Shown here in pieces: positions 10,450-18,959 of a stretch of 46,416 bases of DNA. Each line of letters begins with the position of its first letter. The stretch's first letter is position 1. Below the pieces are notes generated by a model. The model worked only from the letters and a program-made list of their open reading frames with translations. It made no database searches and was not told the origin of the DNA. The position numbers and the translations under genes were made by a program. Source of the DNA: Pseudomonadota bacterium. Its GTDB lineage: Bacteria > Pseudomonadota > Alphaproteobacteria > Sneathiellales > Sneathiellaceae. Location of the stretch: the NCBI GenBank assembly GCA_024743055.1, contig JANSXH010000021.1, positions 1-46,416 on the forward strand, given 5' to 3'.

Positions 10450-10482
10450 ATCAATGAATTGATAAGGGCGAATGTAATTCGC
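10450..10482 (+). promoter_or_regulatory. Two adjacent inverted repeats, candidate operator of the ABC operon
   Basis: ATCAAT-GA-ATTGAT (10450-10463) is followed four bases later by GCGAAT-GTA-ATTCGC (10468-10482). Both are perfect 6-bp inverted repeats and lie just downstream of the predicted -10 box, where a repressor could block initiation. Which regulator binds is unknown; the GntR gene at 13246 is one candidate. Confidence 0.4.
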
Positions 10483-10509
10483 TCAGGCTTTTTGCGGGAG
10501 GATATCCAG

Positions 10510-11544
10510 ATGCTTTCATTCACCAGGCGTTCATTCACCAAGGCTGCTATGGCGCTTACTGTCGCGGCAACAGCAATCACCGCCGTGCCGACATTGTCGG
10601 CGGCTGCGGACAAAATTACCGTTGGCGCATTGAGGTTTACCTCCCATTCCGCGAGTTTCGTTGCCTATGAACGCGGATATTTCAAGGATCAGGGACTGGA
10701 AGTTGAGTTCAAGTTCTTTCAGGCTGCTCAGCCCATGGCCGTAGCCATTGCGTCGGGCGATGTGGACTTCGGTGTAACAGCAATTTCCGGTGCGCTGATC
10801 AACCTCGCTGAAAAAGGCGCCATCAAAATCGTTGGCGGTGCCCTGCAGGAAGAGCCTGGTATCGATGGCCAGATCATCCTCGTCTCCAAAAAAGCCTTTG
10901 ATGACGGTGTGAAAACACCGGCTGATTTGAAAGGCCGCAGCTTCGGCATTACCCAGGCTGGCTCCTCCTTCCATTACATGGCGCATAAAATCGCTCAGAA
11001 AGAAGGTTTTGAAGGGACCGAGATCAAAGTTGTCCCTCTTCAGAAAGTCGGAGCGATTATCGGCGCTTTGAAATCCGGGCAGGTAGATAGCTGGTCCATC
11101 GTCCCCCATATTGCCAAGGCCCTGTCCAAAGGACCTGCGGTCGAGAGCATCGGCATGGTCGCAGATTATATTCCCAACTATCAGGTAACAACGGTCTTTA
11201 CCTCTACGGAAAACGCCGAGAACAAGCCGGACCTGACGAAACGCTTCCTGAAAGCCTTCTCCATGGGCGCTGCTGATTTCAATGCGGCCCTCGTCGACAA
11301 GACAGCCGGGGATCAAGCAGCCGATGACATGGTGACCCTGATCCACAAATATGTTTACACGGACCGCCCCATCGAAAAGGCCGGCCCGTCTATTCGTAAT
11401 GGCGCCATGCGCATCAACAAGGATGCGGGTCTGAACCTGACAAGTGTCAAAGATCAGTTGGAATGGTTCCAGTCCGAAAACCTTGTTTCCAAGGACATTT
11501 CCATAGACGTTCTGGTGAACACTGACTACGTGGAAACCTTTTAA
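10510..11544 (+). CDS. ABC importer substrate-binding protein (SsuA/TauA/NMT1-like)
   Basis: A periplasmic binding protein of 344 aa from the ATG at 10510, chosen because GGAGG lies eight bases upstream; an in-frame TTG at 10459 lacks this. The N-terminus carries a twin-arginine-like motif (TRRSFTK) before a hydrophobic stretch ending LSAAADK, suggesting Tat export. The mature part, with ITVGALRF, AYERGYFKDQGLEVEFK, AIASGDVDFGV and KGRSFGITQAGSS, is typical of nitrate/sulfonate/taurine and pyrimidine-precursor binding proteins. It is first in a three-gene importer operon. The ligand could be an alkane- or arylsulfonate, taurine or another small organic compound. Confidence 0.9.
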   Translation: MLSFTRRSFTKAAMALTVAATAITAVPTLSAAADKITVGALRFTSHSASFVAYERGYFKDQGLEVEFKFFQAAQPMAVAIASGDVDFGVTAISGALINLAEKGAIKIVGGALQEEPGIDGQIILVSKKAFDDGVKTPADLKGRSFGITQAGSSFHYMAHKIAQKEGFEGTEIKVVPLQKVGAIIGALKSGQVDSWSIVPHIAKALSKGPAVESIGMVADYIPNYQVTTVFTSTENAENKPDLTKRFLKAFSMGAADFNAALVDKTAGDQAADDMVTLIHKYVYTDRPIEKAGPSIRNGAMRINKDAGLNLTSVKDQLEWFQSENLVSKDISIDVLVNTDYVETF

Positions 11545-11553
11545 GTCACGATT

Positions 11554-12321
11554 ATGGACCTCAGCCTCCGACAGATTTCTCATAATTATGATGAGGTTGA
11601 GGTCCTAAGCGACATAAATCTCGACGTCCAACAGGGAGAGATTGTCTGCATCATCGGCCCGTCCGGATGCGGCAAGTCCACCCTGCTTCGTTTTATTGGC
11701 GGTCTCGAACAACCAAGGAACGGTCAGGTCGTCCAGATCGGCAGTCCACCGAAAGACAGCCTCAATCCTCTCACCTATATTTTTCAGGATTTTGCCCTTC
11801 TCCCCTGGCGTACGGTCGAGGGAAATGTATCTCTCGCCCTTGAGGACCATGCCCTGTCGGCAGCTGAGCGGGAGAAAATCATCGTCGATGTTCTGGCCAG
11901 AACCAATCTCTCCGATTTTCGCAAAGCCTTGCCCAAGCAGCTCTCCGGTGGGATGAAGCAGAGGGTAGCCATCGCCCGCGCTTTAAGCGTGCGCCCTGCG
12001 GTCCTGTTAATGGATGAGCCACTTTCTGCTCTCGATAGCCAGACGCGGGAACTCCTTCTCGATGATCTTGTCGACCTCTGGTCCCGGGAAAAATACACCG
12101 CCTGCTATGTGACTCATAATCTGTCGGAGGCTGTCCGGTTTGGTCATAAAATTGTGGTTTTATCTCGCCGCCCCGGAAAAATTCGGGAAATTGTTGAAAT
12201 CGACATGGCTCTGGAAGAGCGTAAAAACAATATGGCAGAGCTGGAGAAGACACAGACTCAGCTCTGGCAGGCGATGCGAGATGAGGCTCTAGCGGCGGAT
12301 CGGGAGCTTCTGGATGTCTAA
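11554..12321 (+). CDS. ABC importer ATP-binding protein (SsuB/TauB-like)
   Basis: A 255-aa ABC ATPase with a complete set of motifs: Walker A GPSGCGKST (about 36-44), Q-loop YIFQDFALLPWR, signature LSGGMKQR, Walker B VLLMDEPLSALD and the switch histidine in YVTHNLSEAVRF. It powers the importer from the cytoplasmic face. It begins 9 bp after the binding-protein stop, and its last 8 bases overlap the permease start, showing translational coupling. The sequence is closest in feel to the nitrate/sulfonate/taurine subclass. Confidence 0.95.
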   Translation: MDLSLRQISHNYDEVEVLSDINLDVQQGEIVCIIGPSGCGKSTLLRFIGGLEQPRNGQVVQIGSPPKDSLNPLTYIFQDFALLPWRTVEGNVSLALEDHALSAAEREKIIVDVLARTNLSDFRKALPKQLSGGMKQRVAIARALSVRPAVLLMDEPLSALDSQTRELLLDDLVDLWSREKYTACYVTHNLSEAVRFGHKIVVLSRRPGKIREIVEIDMALEERKNNMAELEKTQTQLWQAMRDEALAADRELLDV

Positions 12322-13129
12322 AACGGACCTTGAGACGACTGTAACCGATGAAAAGCCGGTTCCCTTTCGCGGGGCTGGTTTCCTGCCCACCCCGCGCCGC
12401 GTTGTTGCACCCCTCGTCTTTATCGGCATCATTGCGTTCTGGGAGTTCGGATCCCACAATGGATTTATTAGCCCATTAGTCCTTCCGGCCCCCTCGGAAG
12501 CCTTTGCCGCCTTTATGGATCTGGTGAATTCCGGCCTTCTCTGGAAGCATCTGTCCGCTTCCTTGCAGCGATTGATTGTCGGATGGACGGCGGGAACTGT
12601 TCTCGGGATCATGGTCGGTACCCTGATTGGGCTTTTTTCTGTGGCCCGTTCCGGCTTATCGCCTTTGGTCTCGGCGGTATTCCCCATTCCGAAAATCGCC
12701 CTGTTACCACTTTTCATCATCTGGTTTGGCATTGGTGAGGGGTCAAAGGTCGCAACCATTCTTTTCGGCACGTTTTTTCCAACGGTGATCGCCACCTATG
12801 GCGGCATCGATAATGTTGATCGGGGTTTGATCCGCATGGGTCAGTCATTCGGACTGTCACGGTTGTCCATTATCCGCAAAATTATCCTGCCTGGTGCCCT
12901 GCCCGCTATCCTGTCCGGCGCACGGATTTCGGTGGCAATCGCCATTGTCTTGCTGGTCGCCGCGGAAATGATCGCGGCGGAATACGGGATAGGTGCTTAT
13001 GTCCTGCTGGCTGGCAGCCTGATGGCCACAGATCAATTAATTGCGGGTGTCGCCATGCTTTCCATCCTCGGACTTGTCATTGCCTGGCTCATCGGTAAGG
13101 CCGAAAAATTCTTTCTCAGATGGCGTTAG
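12314..13129 (+). CDS. ABC importer permease (SsuC/TauC-like)
   Basis: A 271-aa inner-membrane permease with about six membrane helices. The conserved EAA loop is recognisable as GQSFGLSRLSIIRKIILPGA with ALPAILSGARIS (about residues 178-205). The N-terminal 35 residues are hydrophilic. Its ATG lies inside the ATPase gene (8-bp overlap, ATGTCTAA). With the two preceding genes it forms a full importer; as usual for this class it would act as a homodimer. Confidence 0.94.
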   Translation: MSKTDLETTVTDEKPVPFRGAGFLPTPRRVVAPLVFIGIIAFWEFGSHNGFISPLVLPAPSEAFAAFMDLVNSGLLWKHLSASLQRLIVGWTAGTVLGIMVGTLIGLFSVARSGLSPLVSAVFPIPKIALLPLFIIWFGIGEGSKVATILFGTFFPTVIATYGGIDNVDRGLIRMGQSFGLSRLSIIRKIILPGALPAILSGARISVAIAIVLLVAAEMIAAEYGIGAYVLLAGSLMATDQLIAGVAMLSILGLVIAWLIGKAEKFFLRWR

Positions 13130-13179
13130 GACCATTTGGTTTATGCGTTGAAATATATTTAAATAAGATTTGTTACCCC

Positions 13180-13225
13180 TGCAATTCTCGGAAATCATTA
13201 AAAAATTAACCCTTTTGCAATTCTC
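13180..13225 (+). repeat. 10-bp direct repeat ahead of the GntR gene
   Basis: TGCAATTCTC occurs at 13180-13189 and again at 13216-13225, start-to-start 36 bp, within an AT-rich leader. The second copy ends 20 bases before the GntR start codon. It is a candidate regulatory repeat; FCD-type GntR proteins usually bind inverted repeats, so the fit is imperfect. Confidence 0.4.
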
Positions 13226-13245
13226 TTTTGGTCATATTGGCGATT

Positions 13246-13956
13246 ATGACAGCTGCAGTGAATTACAAACCAAGACCGTCCCTTCATGTGCGGAAGCAAT
13301 CGCTCACCGATAAAGCCTATTCGGCGATCAAGGCGGAGATTATTTCCGGTCGCATCCAGTTCGATAAATTTATCGATCTCAAGGAAGTGGAAACCCAGTT
13401 GGGGATCAGCCGGACGCCGGTGCGTGAGGCCATGCTGCGGCTACAGAACGAGAATATCGTTGAGATCGTGCCAAAGCGCGGCATTCGGATACTTCCTCTC
13501 TCTGTCGTTGACCTCAAAGAGTACTACCAGGTCATCACCGCCCTTGAGGTTCAGGCCGTCTCCATGGTTGTCGATCGCAAACTGCCTCGTACCGACATTA
13601 TGCCGGTGCTTTATGCGTTATCTTCTTTAGAAATTTCCATAAAAGGTCAGGATCAGGACGCTTGGGCCCTTGCCGATGAGAACTATCATCGTGGCCTGTT
13701 TATTTTAAGTGGTAGCAAGAAGCTGACGGATGCGGGTCTTTTTTATCGGGATATCGTTCAGCGCGCTCATTTCGTAGCGCTCAGTCATGTTTCCATGACC
13801 GAGAAGGCCCGGTGTCTCAGAAACAGAAACGAGCTGAAAGGCCTCTTGCTTTCCGGTAACGGGGCTCAAGCACGTAAAGATTTCCGGGAGCAGTGTGACT
13901 GGGAATACGACATGATCATCAACGCGCTTGAAAAACTGGAACTCACCAGCATCTAG
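13246..13956 (+). CDS. GntR-family transcriptional regulator (FCD type)
   Basis: A 236-aa regulator. The N-terminal winged helix spans about residues 15-80 (SLTDKAYSAIKAEIISGRI, GISRTPVREAMLRLQ, IVPKRGIRIL), the classic GntR signature. A mostly helical FCD effector domain follows, with metal-binding-type residues such as the His in DENYHRGLFI. The ATG at 13246 is taken; TTG at 13228 would add six residues. It lies 116 bp behind the ABC permease on the same strand and is a likely local regulator of that importer. It converges on the sensor kinase gene with 28 bp between stops. Confidence 0.93.
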   Translation: MTAAVNYKPRPSLHVRKQSLTDKAYSAIKAEIISGRIQFDKFIDLKEVETQLGISRTPVREAMLRLQNENIVEIVPKRGIRILPLSVVDLKEYYQVITALEVQAVSMVVDRKLPRTDIMPVLYALSSLEISIKGQDQDAWALADENYHRGLFILSGSKKLTDAGLFYRDIVQRAHFVALSHVSMTEKARCLRNRNELKGLLLSGNGAQARKDFREQCDWEYDMIINALEKLELTSI

Positions 13957-13984
13957 GCCACACCAGGCCTCTCAAGCTTCCAAT

Positions 13985-15718
13985 TCAGGCTCTGTTCAGC
14001 GGTATCTCGACAACAAAGTCCGTCCCGATTCCCACGTAGGATTTGCAGGTAATCTCGCCGCCCAGCTTACGGACAGATTCTCTGACTGAATATAGCCCGA
14101 CACCATGTCCACGGCTCATTTCGGCGGCATTTTCCATTCTGACCCCAGGCTCAAAGATCTTCGGAATGTCATTGGCGGGAATGCCGATGCCGGTATCTTC
14201 CAGCTTCATGAACAGGCGGTTATCCTTGACCGACGTGCTGAGTTTTATGGCGCCGCCCTTGCTGGTGTATTTCACTGAATTGCTGACGAGATTGCTCAGG
14301 ATCCGCTCAAGCTGTGCCGGGAAATCGATCTCCCGTCTCTCCGGCACATGGTTACGCCAGTTGAAAGTCAACTTCTTGTCGTCAATGACCCGGTCAAACA
14401 TCCGTAAAGTATCCCGCACCGTCTTTTCAAACCGTTCGGCCGTCAGATCCTGCAGCTCAAGAATGGATTTACTATCAGCGAGTGGGCCGGAAAGCGGTAG
14501 ATAGTCGTCCAGATGGTCCTTTAAAGCCTGGGCTGTTTTCAGGGCATTTTCCAGATATTCCTGATTCTTGGCAGGATCGTCATGATCCTGCGAGACAAAC
14601 TCTGCAAAACCCTTGATCAGATCAACAAAGTTGCGCACATCGTTGCGGATGGCCTGTCCGCCATCAATGGTGACCTTGGCCAGCTTCTGCTCTGCTTCAA
14701 ACAGTAAACGTTCCCGCTTCTTGATCTCGGATCTCTGATCAAACAAAGCGACGATGCGCATGGTACCGTCTTTATTGGTCGTCAGATCGGCCTGGACCGG
14801 CACTCGGCGGCCGTTATGCAATTCGATGGTTGTCTTGACGGTCTTAGCCTCCCGGCCCATCAGTGGGACATCTTCACCGTTTTCCGCGTCTTTCAGCTCC
14901 AGTATTTGTGACATTGTGGCATCGACAAGATTGCCAGGTTTCGTTTCCAGCAAGGCCGCCGCCGCCAGGTTGCAATGGCGGATTTTACCGTCCGGACCGG
15001 CGATCAGGAAGGGTACGGTCGAATAGTCGAGAAAACTCTCCAACAGGGATTTGGTCTGGGATTGCTTCTCCAGGGCCTGTCGCTTCAGATACTCGAATCT
15101 CAAGCCCATGACCACGGCGATCGTCAGAAGCAGCCCAATGGCGAACAGGGTCGTATAAAGCGACTGCAGATTGGCCTGATCCTTCTCAAGCGCCTGCAGG
15201 ACAATATTGCGGATCTCCACCCTCTCCGCATCATGCATTTCAAGAAGGGTCTGGAGGGCGTCAAATGCCGCGACATCGTCAATCTCGATCTCGGCATCAA
15301 TTTCGGCAACTGTTTTACCCTCTGATCTCAACTGATCGACGCGGTTGATGCTGACGAAATAATTGCGAAGGGTCGACTCGATGATCGCGACCTGCTCCTC
15401 CGCCGCCACGCCATAGCGGTCCTGAAGGAGTTTGAGCTGATCACGAGCTTCCTCAAAATAAGTGAAAAACTCTTCCTTATCCGCATCATCACCGCGGATA
15501 AGATAATCCTTAAAATTGTGGATCAACCCCTGAAAACCGATCAATGCGATCAGACGTTCCGTGTGGTTATCGGTCATTTTGAATTGCCGGTCCGCCTCGA
15601 TCCATTGCGAGGGGGCGTTCAGGGAATAGACCTGATAGGTCCAGAAAAACAGCAGCGCGAAAAGGGCAGCGAGAAACGCTAGAATAACACCAAAATGCTT
15701 TTGAAAATTCTCCGCCAC
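13985..15718 (-). CDS. Membrane PAS sensor histidine kinase-like protein lacking the phosphoacceptor His
   Basis: A 577-aa sensor. Membrane helices lie at about 10-30 and 187-207, enclosing a helical periplasmic domain. A cytoplasmic PAS-like domain (about 225-335) is followed by a coiled linker. The dimerisation helix reads RNDVRNFVDLIKGFAEF (358-374), which aligns with the usual SHELRTPLNAIIGFAE but has Asn359 where the phosphorylated His belongs. The ATPase domain looks intact: N-box NLVSNSVKY (476-484), DTGIGI (508-513) and GHGVGL (537-542). It may signal through ATP binding, by a partner kinase, or phosphorylate another residue. No response regulator is adjacent. Confidence 0.88.
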   Translation of the reverse strand: MAENFQKHFGVILAFLAALFALLFFWTYQVYSLNAPSQWIEADRQFKMTDNHTERLIALIGFQGLIHNFKDYLIRGDDADKEEFFTYFEEARDQLKLLQDRYGVAAEEQVAIIESTLRNYFVSINRVDQLRSEGKTVAEIDAEIEIDDVAAFDALQTLLEMHDAERVEIRNIVLQALEKDQANLQSLYTTLFAIGLLLTIAVVMGLRFEYLKRQALEKQSQTKSLLESFLDYSTVPFLIAGPDGKIRHCNLAAAALLETKPGNLVDATMSQILELKDAENGEDVPLMGREAKTVKTTIELHNGRRVPVQADLTTNKDGTMRIVALFDQRSEIKKRERLLFEAEQKLAKVTIDGGQAIRNDVRNFVDLIKGFAEFVSQDHDDPAKNQEYLENALKTAQALKDHLDDYLPLSGPLADSKSILELQDLTAERFEKTVRDTLRMFDRVIDDKKLTFNWRNHVPERREIDFPAQLERILSNLVSNSVKYTSKGGAIKLSTSVKDNRLFMKLEDTGIGIPANDIPKIFEPGVRMENAAEMSRGHGVGLYSVRESVRKLGGEITCKSYVGIGTDFVVEIPLNRA

Positions 15719-16055
15719 GTAATCAAGTCCCTACTGCAAAAATACACCATATCGCTTGGGATATAAGGGTCCCGGGAATAGTGTCTCCGCAAACTCTTAA
15801 CATTTTCTTAATTTTGAAAACTGGAGGGAAATTTTGTTGGAAATGGATAAAATTCTGTGACCATTTAGGTCCATTTTATCGCTTTTTTTCCAATTGTTTC
15901 ATTTCACCATAAAACCTTGGCGAAAGTTTGACGAGGCGAGAACAAATCGCAAATTTATACAATTAGACCTATATAGCAAAACATCTATATAGCAATTTCT
16001 CTATATAGATATTCCACCCCGTCAATGCCAGCATAGGATGATCAGCTTGGCAAAT
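15719..16055. other. AT-rich intergenic region upstream of the sensor kinase
   Basis: These 337 bases contain no credible gene. The part near 15780-15960 is AT-rich with T-runs. The part at 15969-16008 holds three evenly spaced CTATATAG octamers, described separately. This is the upstream region of the kinase gene, which reads leftward from 15718. Confidence 0.6.
15969..16008. repeat. Three CTATATAG octamers at exact 16-bp spacing
   Basis: The self-complementary octamer CTATATAG starts at 15969, 15985 and 16001. The first two units share CTATATAGCAA. The 16-bp step is about one and a half helical turns. The array lies about 250 bp upstream of the sensor kinase start and just past the stop of the hydrolase gene, so it may be a multi-site operator. 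Confidence 0.6.
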
Positions 16056-17279
16056 CTACCCCGCAAGGACAGTTTTTATCTCGACATGCGAATGCAGTGT
16101 CTGATGGACCGGACAGCGATCGGCAATTTCGAGCAATCGGGTTTTCTGTTCGTCTGATAACTCGCCCTTGAGTTCTATCTCTTTGTCTATGCGATCGATC
16201 TTGCCGGACGAGCTTTCGCACTCCTCGCAATCCTTGGCATGGATCTTTTGATGTCGCAATTTGACGGCGACACCCTCCAAAGGCCATTTCTTGCGATCGG
16301 CATACATGCGGATGGTCATGGAGGTACAAGCGCCGAGGCCAGAGACCAGCAGATCATAGGGGGTTGGCCCGCGATTGGTGCCGCCAACACTGAAGGGCTC
16401 ATCGGCAATAAGTGTATGACCGCTGGTATTGATATCCTGCAGGAACTTGCCCTCGCCTTTCTCGATAACGATCGTGCTGTTCTCATCGGCCTTCAAACTG
16501 CTGCTGACCTTCGTATCCTGAAGCGCCTTCACATATTTCTTGGCCCAGCTGCCAATGATCTCGGCGACATAGATGGCATCTGAGCGGCGGCTCAAGAGAT
16601 GATCAGCGCCATCGAGGGAGATAAAACTCTTCGGATGCTTTGCCGCGACAAAGATATTGGTTGCGTTATTAATACCCACCGTCTGATCAAGCGGTGCATG
16701 AAAAACGATCAAGGGTTTGCGTAAATGCTGAAGCCGTTCCACTTGTTCCTGGCTCTTGAGATCGTCCAGAAATTGCTTTTTCACCTTAAAGGGACGCCCA
16801 CCAATGCTAACGGCAGCTTCGCCTTTCTCATCGATTTCCTGCTGATGGTCCAAAAAATGGTGGCCCACATGGGCTGGATCAAACGGCGCGCCAATGGTGG
16901 CGACCGCTTCGACCTCGTCTATTTCGGAGGCCGCGGCCAGAACCGCCGCTCCGCCAAGGCTATGGCCGATCAGAATACTCGGCGCTTCATGAGTGTCCCG
17001 CAAATACCCAGCTGCCAGCAGCAAATCTGCGATATTGGAAGAGAAATTGGTGTTTTCAAACTCCCCGTCACTTTGTCCAAGGCCCGTAAAATCAAAGCGC
17101 AACGTCGCCACCCCAAGCTCGGTCAGCGCCGCCGCAACACGGGACGCGGCAAAGATATCCTTGGAACAGGTAAAGCAATGGGCGAACAGCGCAAAGGTCT
17201 TCGGCTTGCCTACCGGTAAATCCAGCCGCGCCGCCAACATCCCGTCGGATCCCTGGAAAGTAATTTTTTCGGATCTCAT
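16056..17279 (-). CDS. Bifunctional alpha/beta hydrolase / OsmC-family protein
   Basis: A 407-aa two-domain protein. Residues 1-245 are an alpha/beta hydrolase with nucleophile elbow GHSLGG, an acid in HAPLDQTVG and the His in DGADHLLS. Residues about 270-407 are an OsmC/Ohr domain with the first cysteine in LGACTSMTIRMYADR and the second in ADRCPVHQTL. OsmC domains reduce organic hydroperoxides, so the fusion might hydrolyse a lipid ester and detoxify its peroxide. This domain pairing is a known architecture in proteobacteria, with no established substrate that I can cite. It lies about 100 bp downstream of the acyl-CoA ligase gene, same strand, possibly co-transcribed. Confidence 0.92.
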   Translation of the reverse strand: MRSEKITFQGSDGMLAARLDLPVGKPKTFALFAHCFTCSKDIFAASRVAAALTELGVATLRFDFTGLGQSDGEFENTNFSSNIADLLLAAGYLRDTHEAPSILIGHSLGGAAVLAAASEIDEVEAVATIGAPFDPAHVGHHFLDHQQEIDEKGEAAVSIGGRPFKVKKQFLDDLKSQEQVERLQHLRKPLIVFHAPLDQTVGINNATNIFVAAKHPKSFISLDGADHLLSRRSDAIYVAEIIGSWAKKYVKALQDTKVSSSLKADENSTIVIEKGEGKFLQDINTSGHTLIADEPFSVGGTNRGPTPYDLLVSGLGACTSMTIRMYADRKKWPLEGVAVKLRHQKIHAKDCEECESSSGKIDRIDKEIELKGELSDEQKTRLLEIADRCPVHQTLHSHVEIKTVLAG

Positions 17280-17381
17280 TGCCTATCCCCGCTTGTTGCC
17301 ACTTTCGATAACTGCAAGTTAGTCATTGCAGGGCTCACGAACAATGGCAATCACGCGAAGGTCACGCGCTGTTGATCAGGG

Positions 17382-18932
17382 TCAGCTTTGCCAGAACGGA
17401 TCCCGCAGCTCTCGCTTCAACACTTTGCCCAAGGCATTCCTTGGGAAATCTTCTCGGAACTCCGCCCCGATCAGCCGTTGATGTTTTCCCAGCCGTTCAT
17501 TGGCCCAGGAAAGCACGTCGTTGGCATCCTTAAACCCGTCCCGCCCAATAATCAGTGCAAAAGGGCTCTCCCCCCATTTCTCATGGGGGACCCCAATAAC
17601 GGTGACATCAAGGATATCCGGATGTTCCCCCAGGATCGCCTCGATATCGGCCGGAAAGACGTTAAAGCCACCGGAGATGATCATATCCTTCTTGCGATCG
17701 AGAATATAAAGATGGCCGTCTTCATCCATCTTGCCGATATCGCCTGAGCGCAGAAAGCTCCGACCGAGACTGTCCCGGACGATCATGGCGTCGGTCAGAT
17801 CGTCCCGCTTGTAATAGGCCTTCATCATGCCGGCCCCATAGCCGCAGATCTCACCCACCTCACCTCTTGGCAATTCATTGCCCTCATCATCGAAAATCTT
17901 GGCGTCAAAGCCAAGCACAGGCAAACCAACGGATTCCGGCTTATCTGCATGCATATGCGGCTTACTCATGGACGCAAAACCTTCTGAATAGCCATAAAGC
18001 GCATAAAGGTTCGGTGACAGACGCTTAAGAACATCGGCCTTGGTGTCCGGCCGTAGCGGCGATCCGGCGCAGAGAACGGCTTCAAGGCTCGATAAATCAA
18101 ACTGGTCAAACGCCGGGTGATCCAGTGTCACAATGAACTGGGTTGGCACCATAAAGGTGTGGGTAACTTTTTCTTTTTCCACAGTTTCAAGGAATCCTGC
18201 GGGATTGAACTCCGGCAACACCACTAAGGTGCCACCAGCAAAGAGGATGGGCAGAACCATCAGCCAAGTGCCATTGGAATACAGTGCAGTCGTCGTCAGG
18301 GCGCGGGACTCGCTATTGAAGCCCATCTCGATGGCATTGCTGAAGGACCAGTGCTGGCGTACCCGGTGGGTCTGGACAATTCCCTTGGGAAGACCGGTTG
18401 TCCCGGAGCTATAGATGATATTGAAATCATCGCTGAGCTCCAGTTCCACCTTTGGGAAGTCCGTATTTGCGCCCTCCAGAAAATCCGTAAAAGCCGTCCA
18501 GCCCGGCGCAGCAAAATCAGCGGCAATGAACTGCCCTTCGGGAATTTTCTTGAGTTCATGATAAATCTTGCCGATCCGTTCCCGATAGGGATCAGCGGCA
18601 ATCAACATGCAGGCGTCACAATCATTGATCAGGGTCGACATCTGCTCGGCGGTCAACAAACCGCTCAAGGGCACCACACAGGCCCCGGCCCGGACAACGC
18701 CAAAAATGATCTCGAGTGCTTCAACCTTATTAGCCATCAGGACCGCGACCTTGTCGCCGCGACCAATACCCCGATTAATCAAGGCATTGGCGATTTGGCT
18801 CATATTGGCATCGAAGTCACCCCAGCTGCGCCGGACATCCCCACAGATCACGGCTTCCTTGTTCGGGTTGAACTTGGCATGTGTCGCCCACAGCTCAGGC
18901 AGAAAAACCTGAGCGTTATCAATAGTATCCAT
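17382..18932 (-). CDS. AMP-forming acyl-CoA synthetase (FadD-like)
   Basis: A 516-aa adenylate-forming enzyme. Core motifs are YSSGTTGLPKGIVQTH (phosphate loop), ALYGYSEGFAS, SGDIGKMDEDGHLYILDRKK with IISGGFNVFPADIE (hinge region) and the C-terminal catalytic lysine in NALGKVLKREL. It activates a carboxylic acid with ATP and CoA. The substrate could be a fatty, aromatic or terpenoid acid. Its start lies 27 bp after the thiolase stop in a P450-thiolase-ligase run, implying oxidation, activation and chain shortening of one substrate class. Confidence 0.93.
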   Translation of the reverse strand: MDTIDNAQVFLPELWATHAKFNPNKEAVICGDVRRSWGDFDANMSQIANALINRGIGRGDKVAVLMANKVEALEIIFGVVRAGACVVPLSGLLTAEQMSTLINDCDACMLIAADPYRERIGKIYHELKKIPEGQFIAADFAAPGWTAFTDFLEGANTDFPKVELELSDDFNIIYSSGTTGLPKGIVQTHRVRQHWSFSNAIEMGFNSESRALTTTALYSNGTWLMVLPILFAGGTLVVLPEFNPAGFLETVEKEKVTHTFMVPTQFIVTLDHPAFDQFDLSSLEAVLCAGSPLRPDTKADVLKRLSPNLYALYGYSEGFASMSKPHMHADKPESVGLPVLGFDAKIFDDEGNELPRGEVGEICGYGAGMMKAYYKRDDLTDAMIVRDSLGRSFLRSGDIGKMDEDGHLYILDRKKDMIISGGFNVFPADIEAILGEHPDILDVTVIGVPHEKWGESPFALIIGRDGFKDANDVLSWANERLGKHQRLIGAEFREDFPRNALGKVLKRELRDPFWQS

Positions 18933-18959
18933 TTATTTCTTCCAACTGAACTGAAATGC

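Noticed and set aside
10531..11583. A 350-codon open frame on the minus strand
   Set aside because: It is the antisense shadow of the ABC binding-protein gene, which has a Tat-like signal, a ribosome site and operon context.
15969..16008. CRISPR array
   Set aside because: There are only three 8-base units, with spacers of 8 bases and no cas genes; the period is too short.
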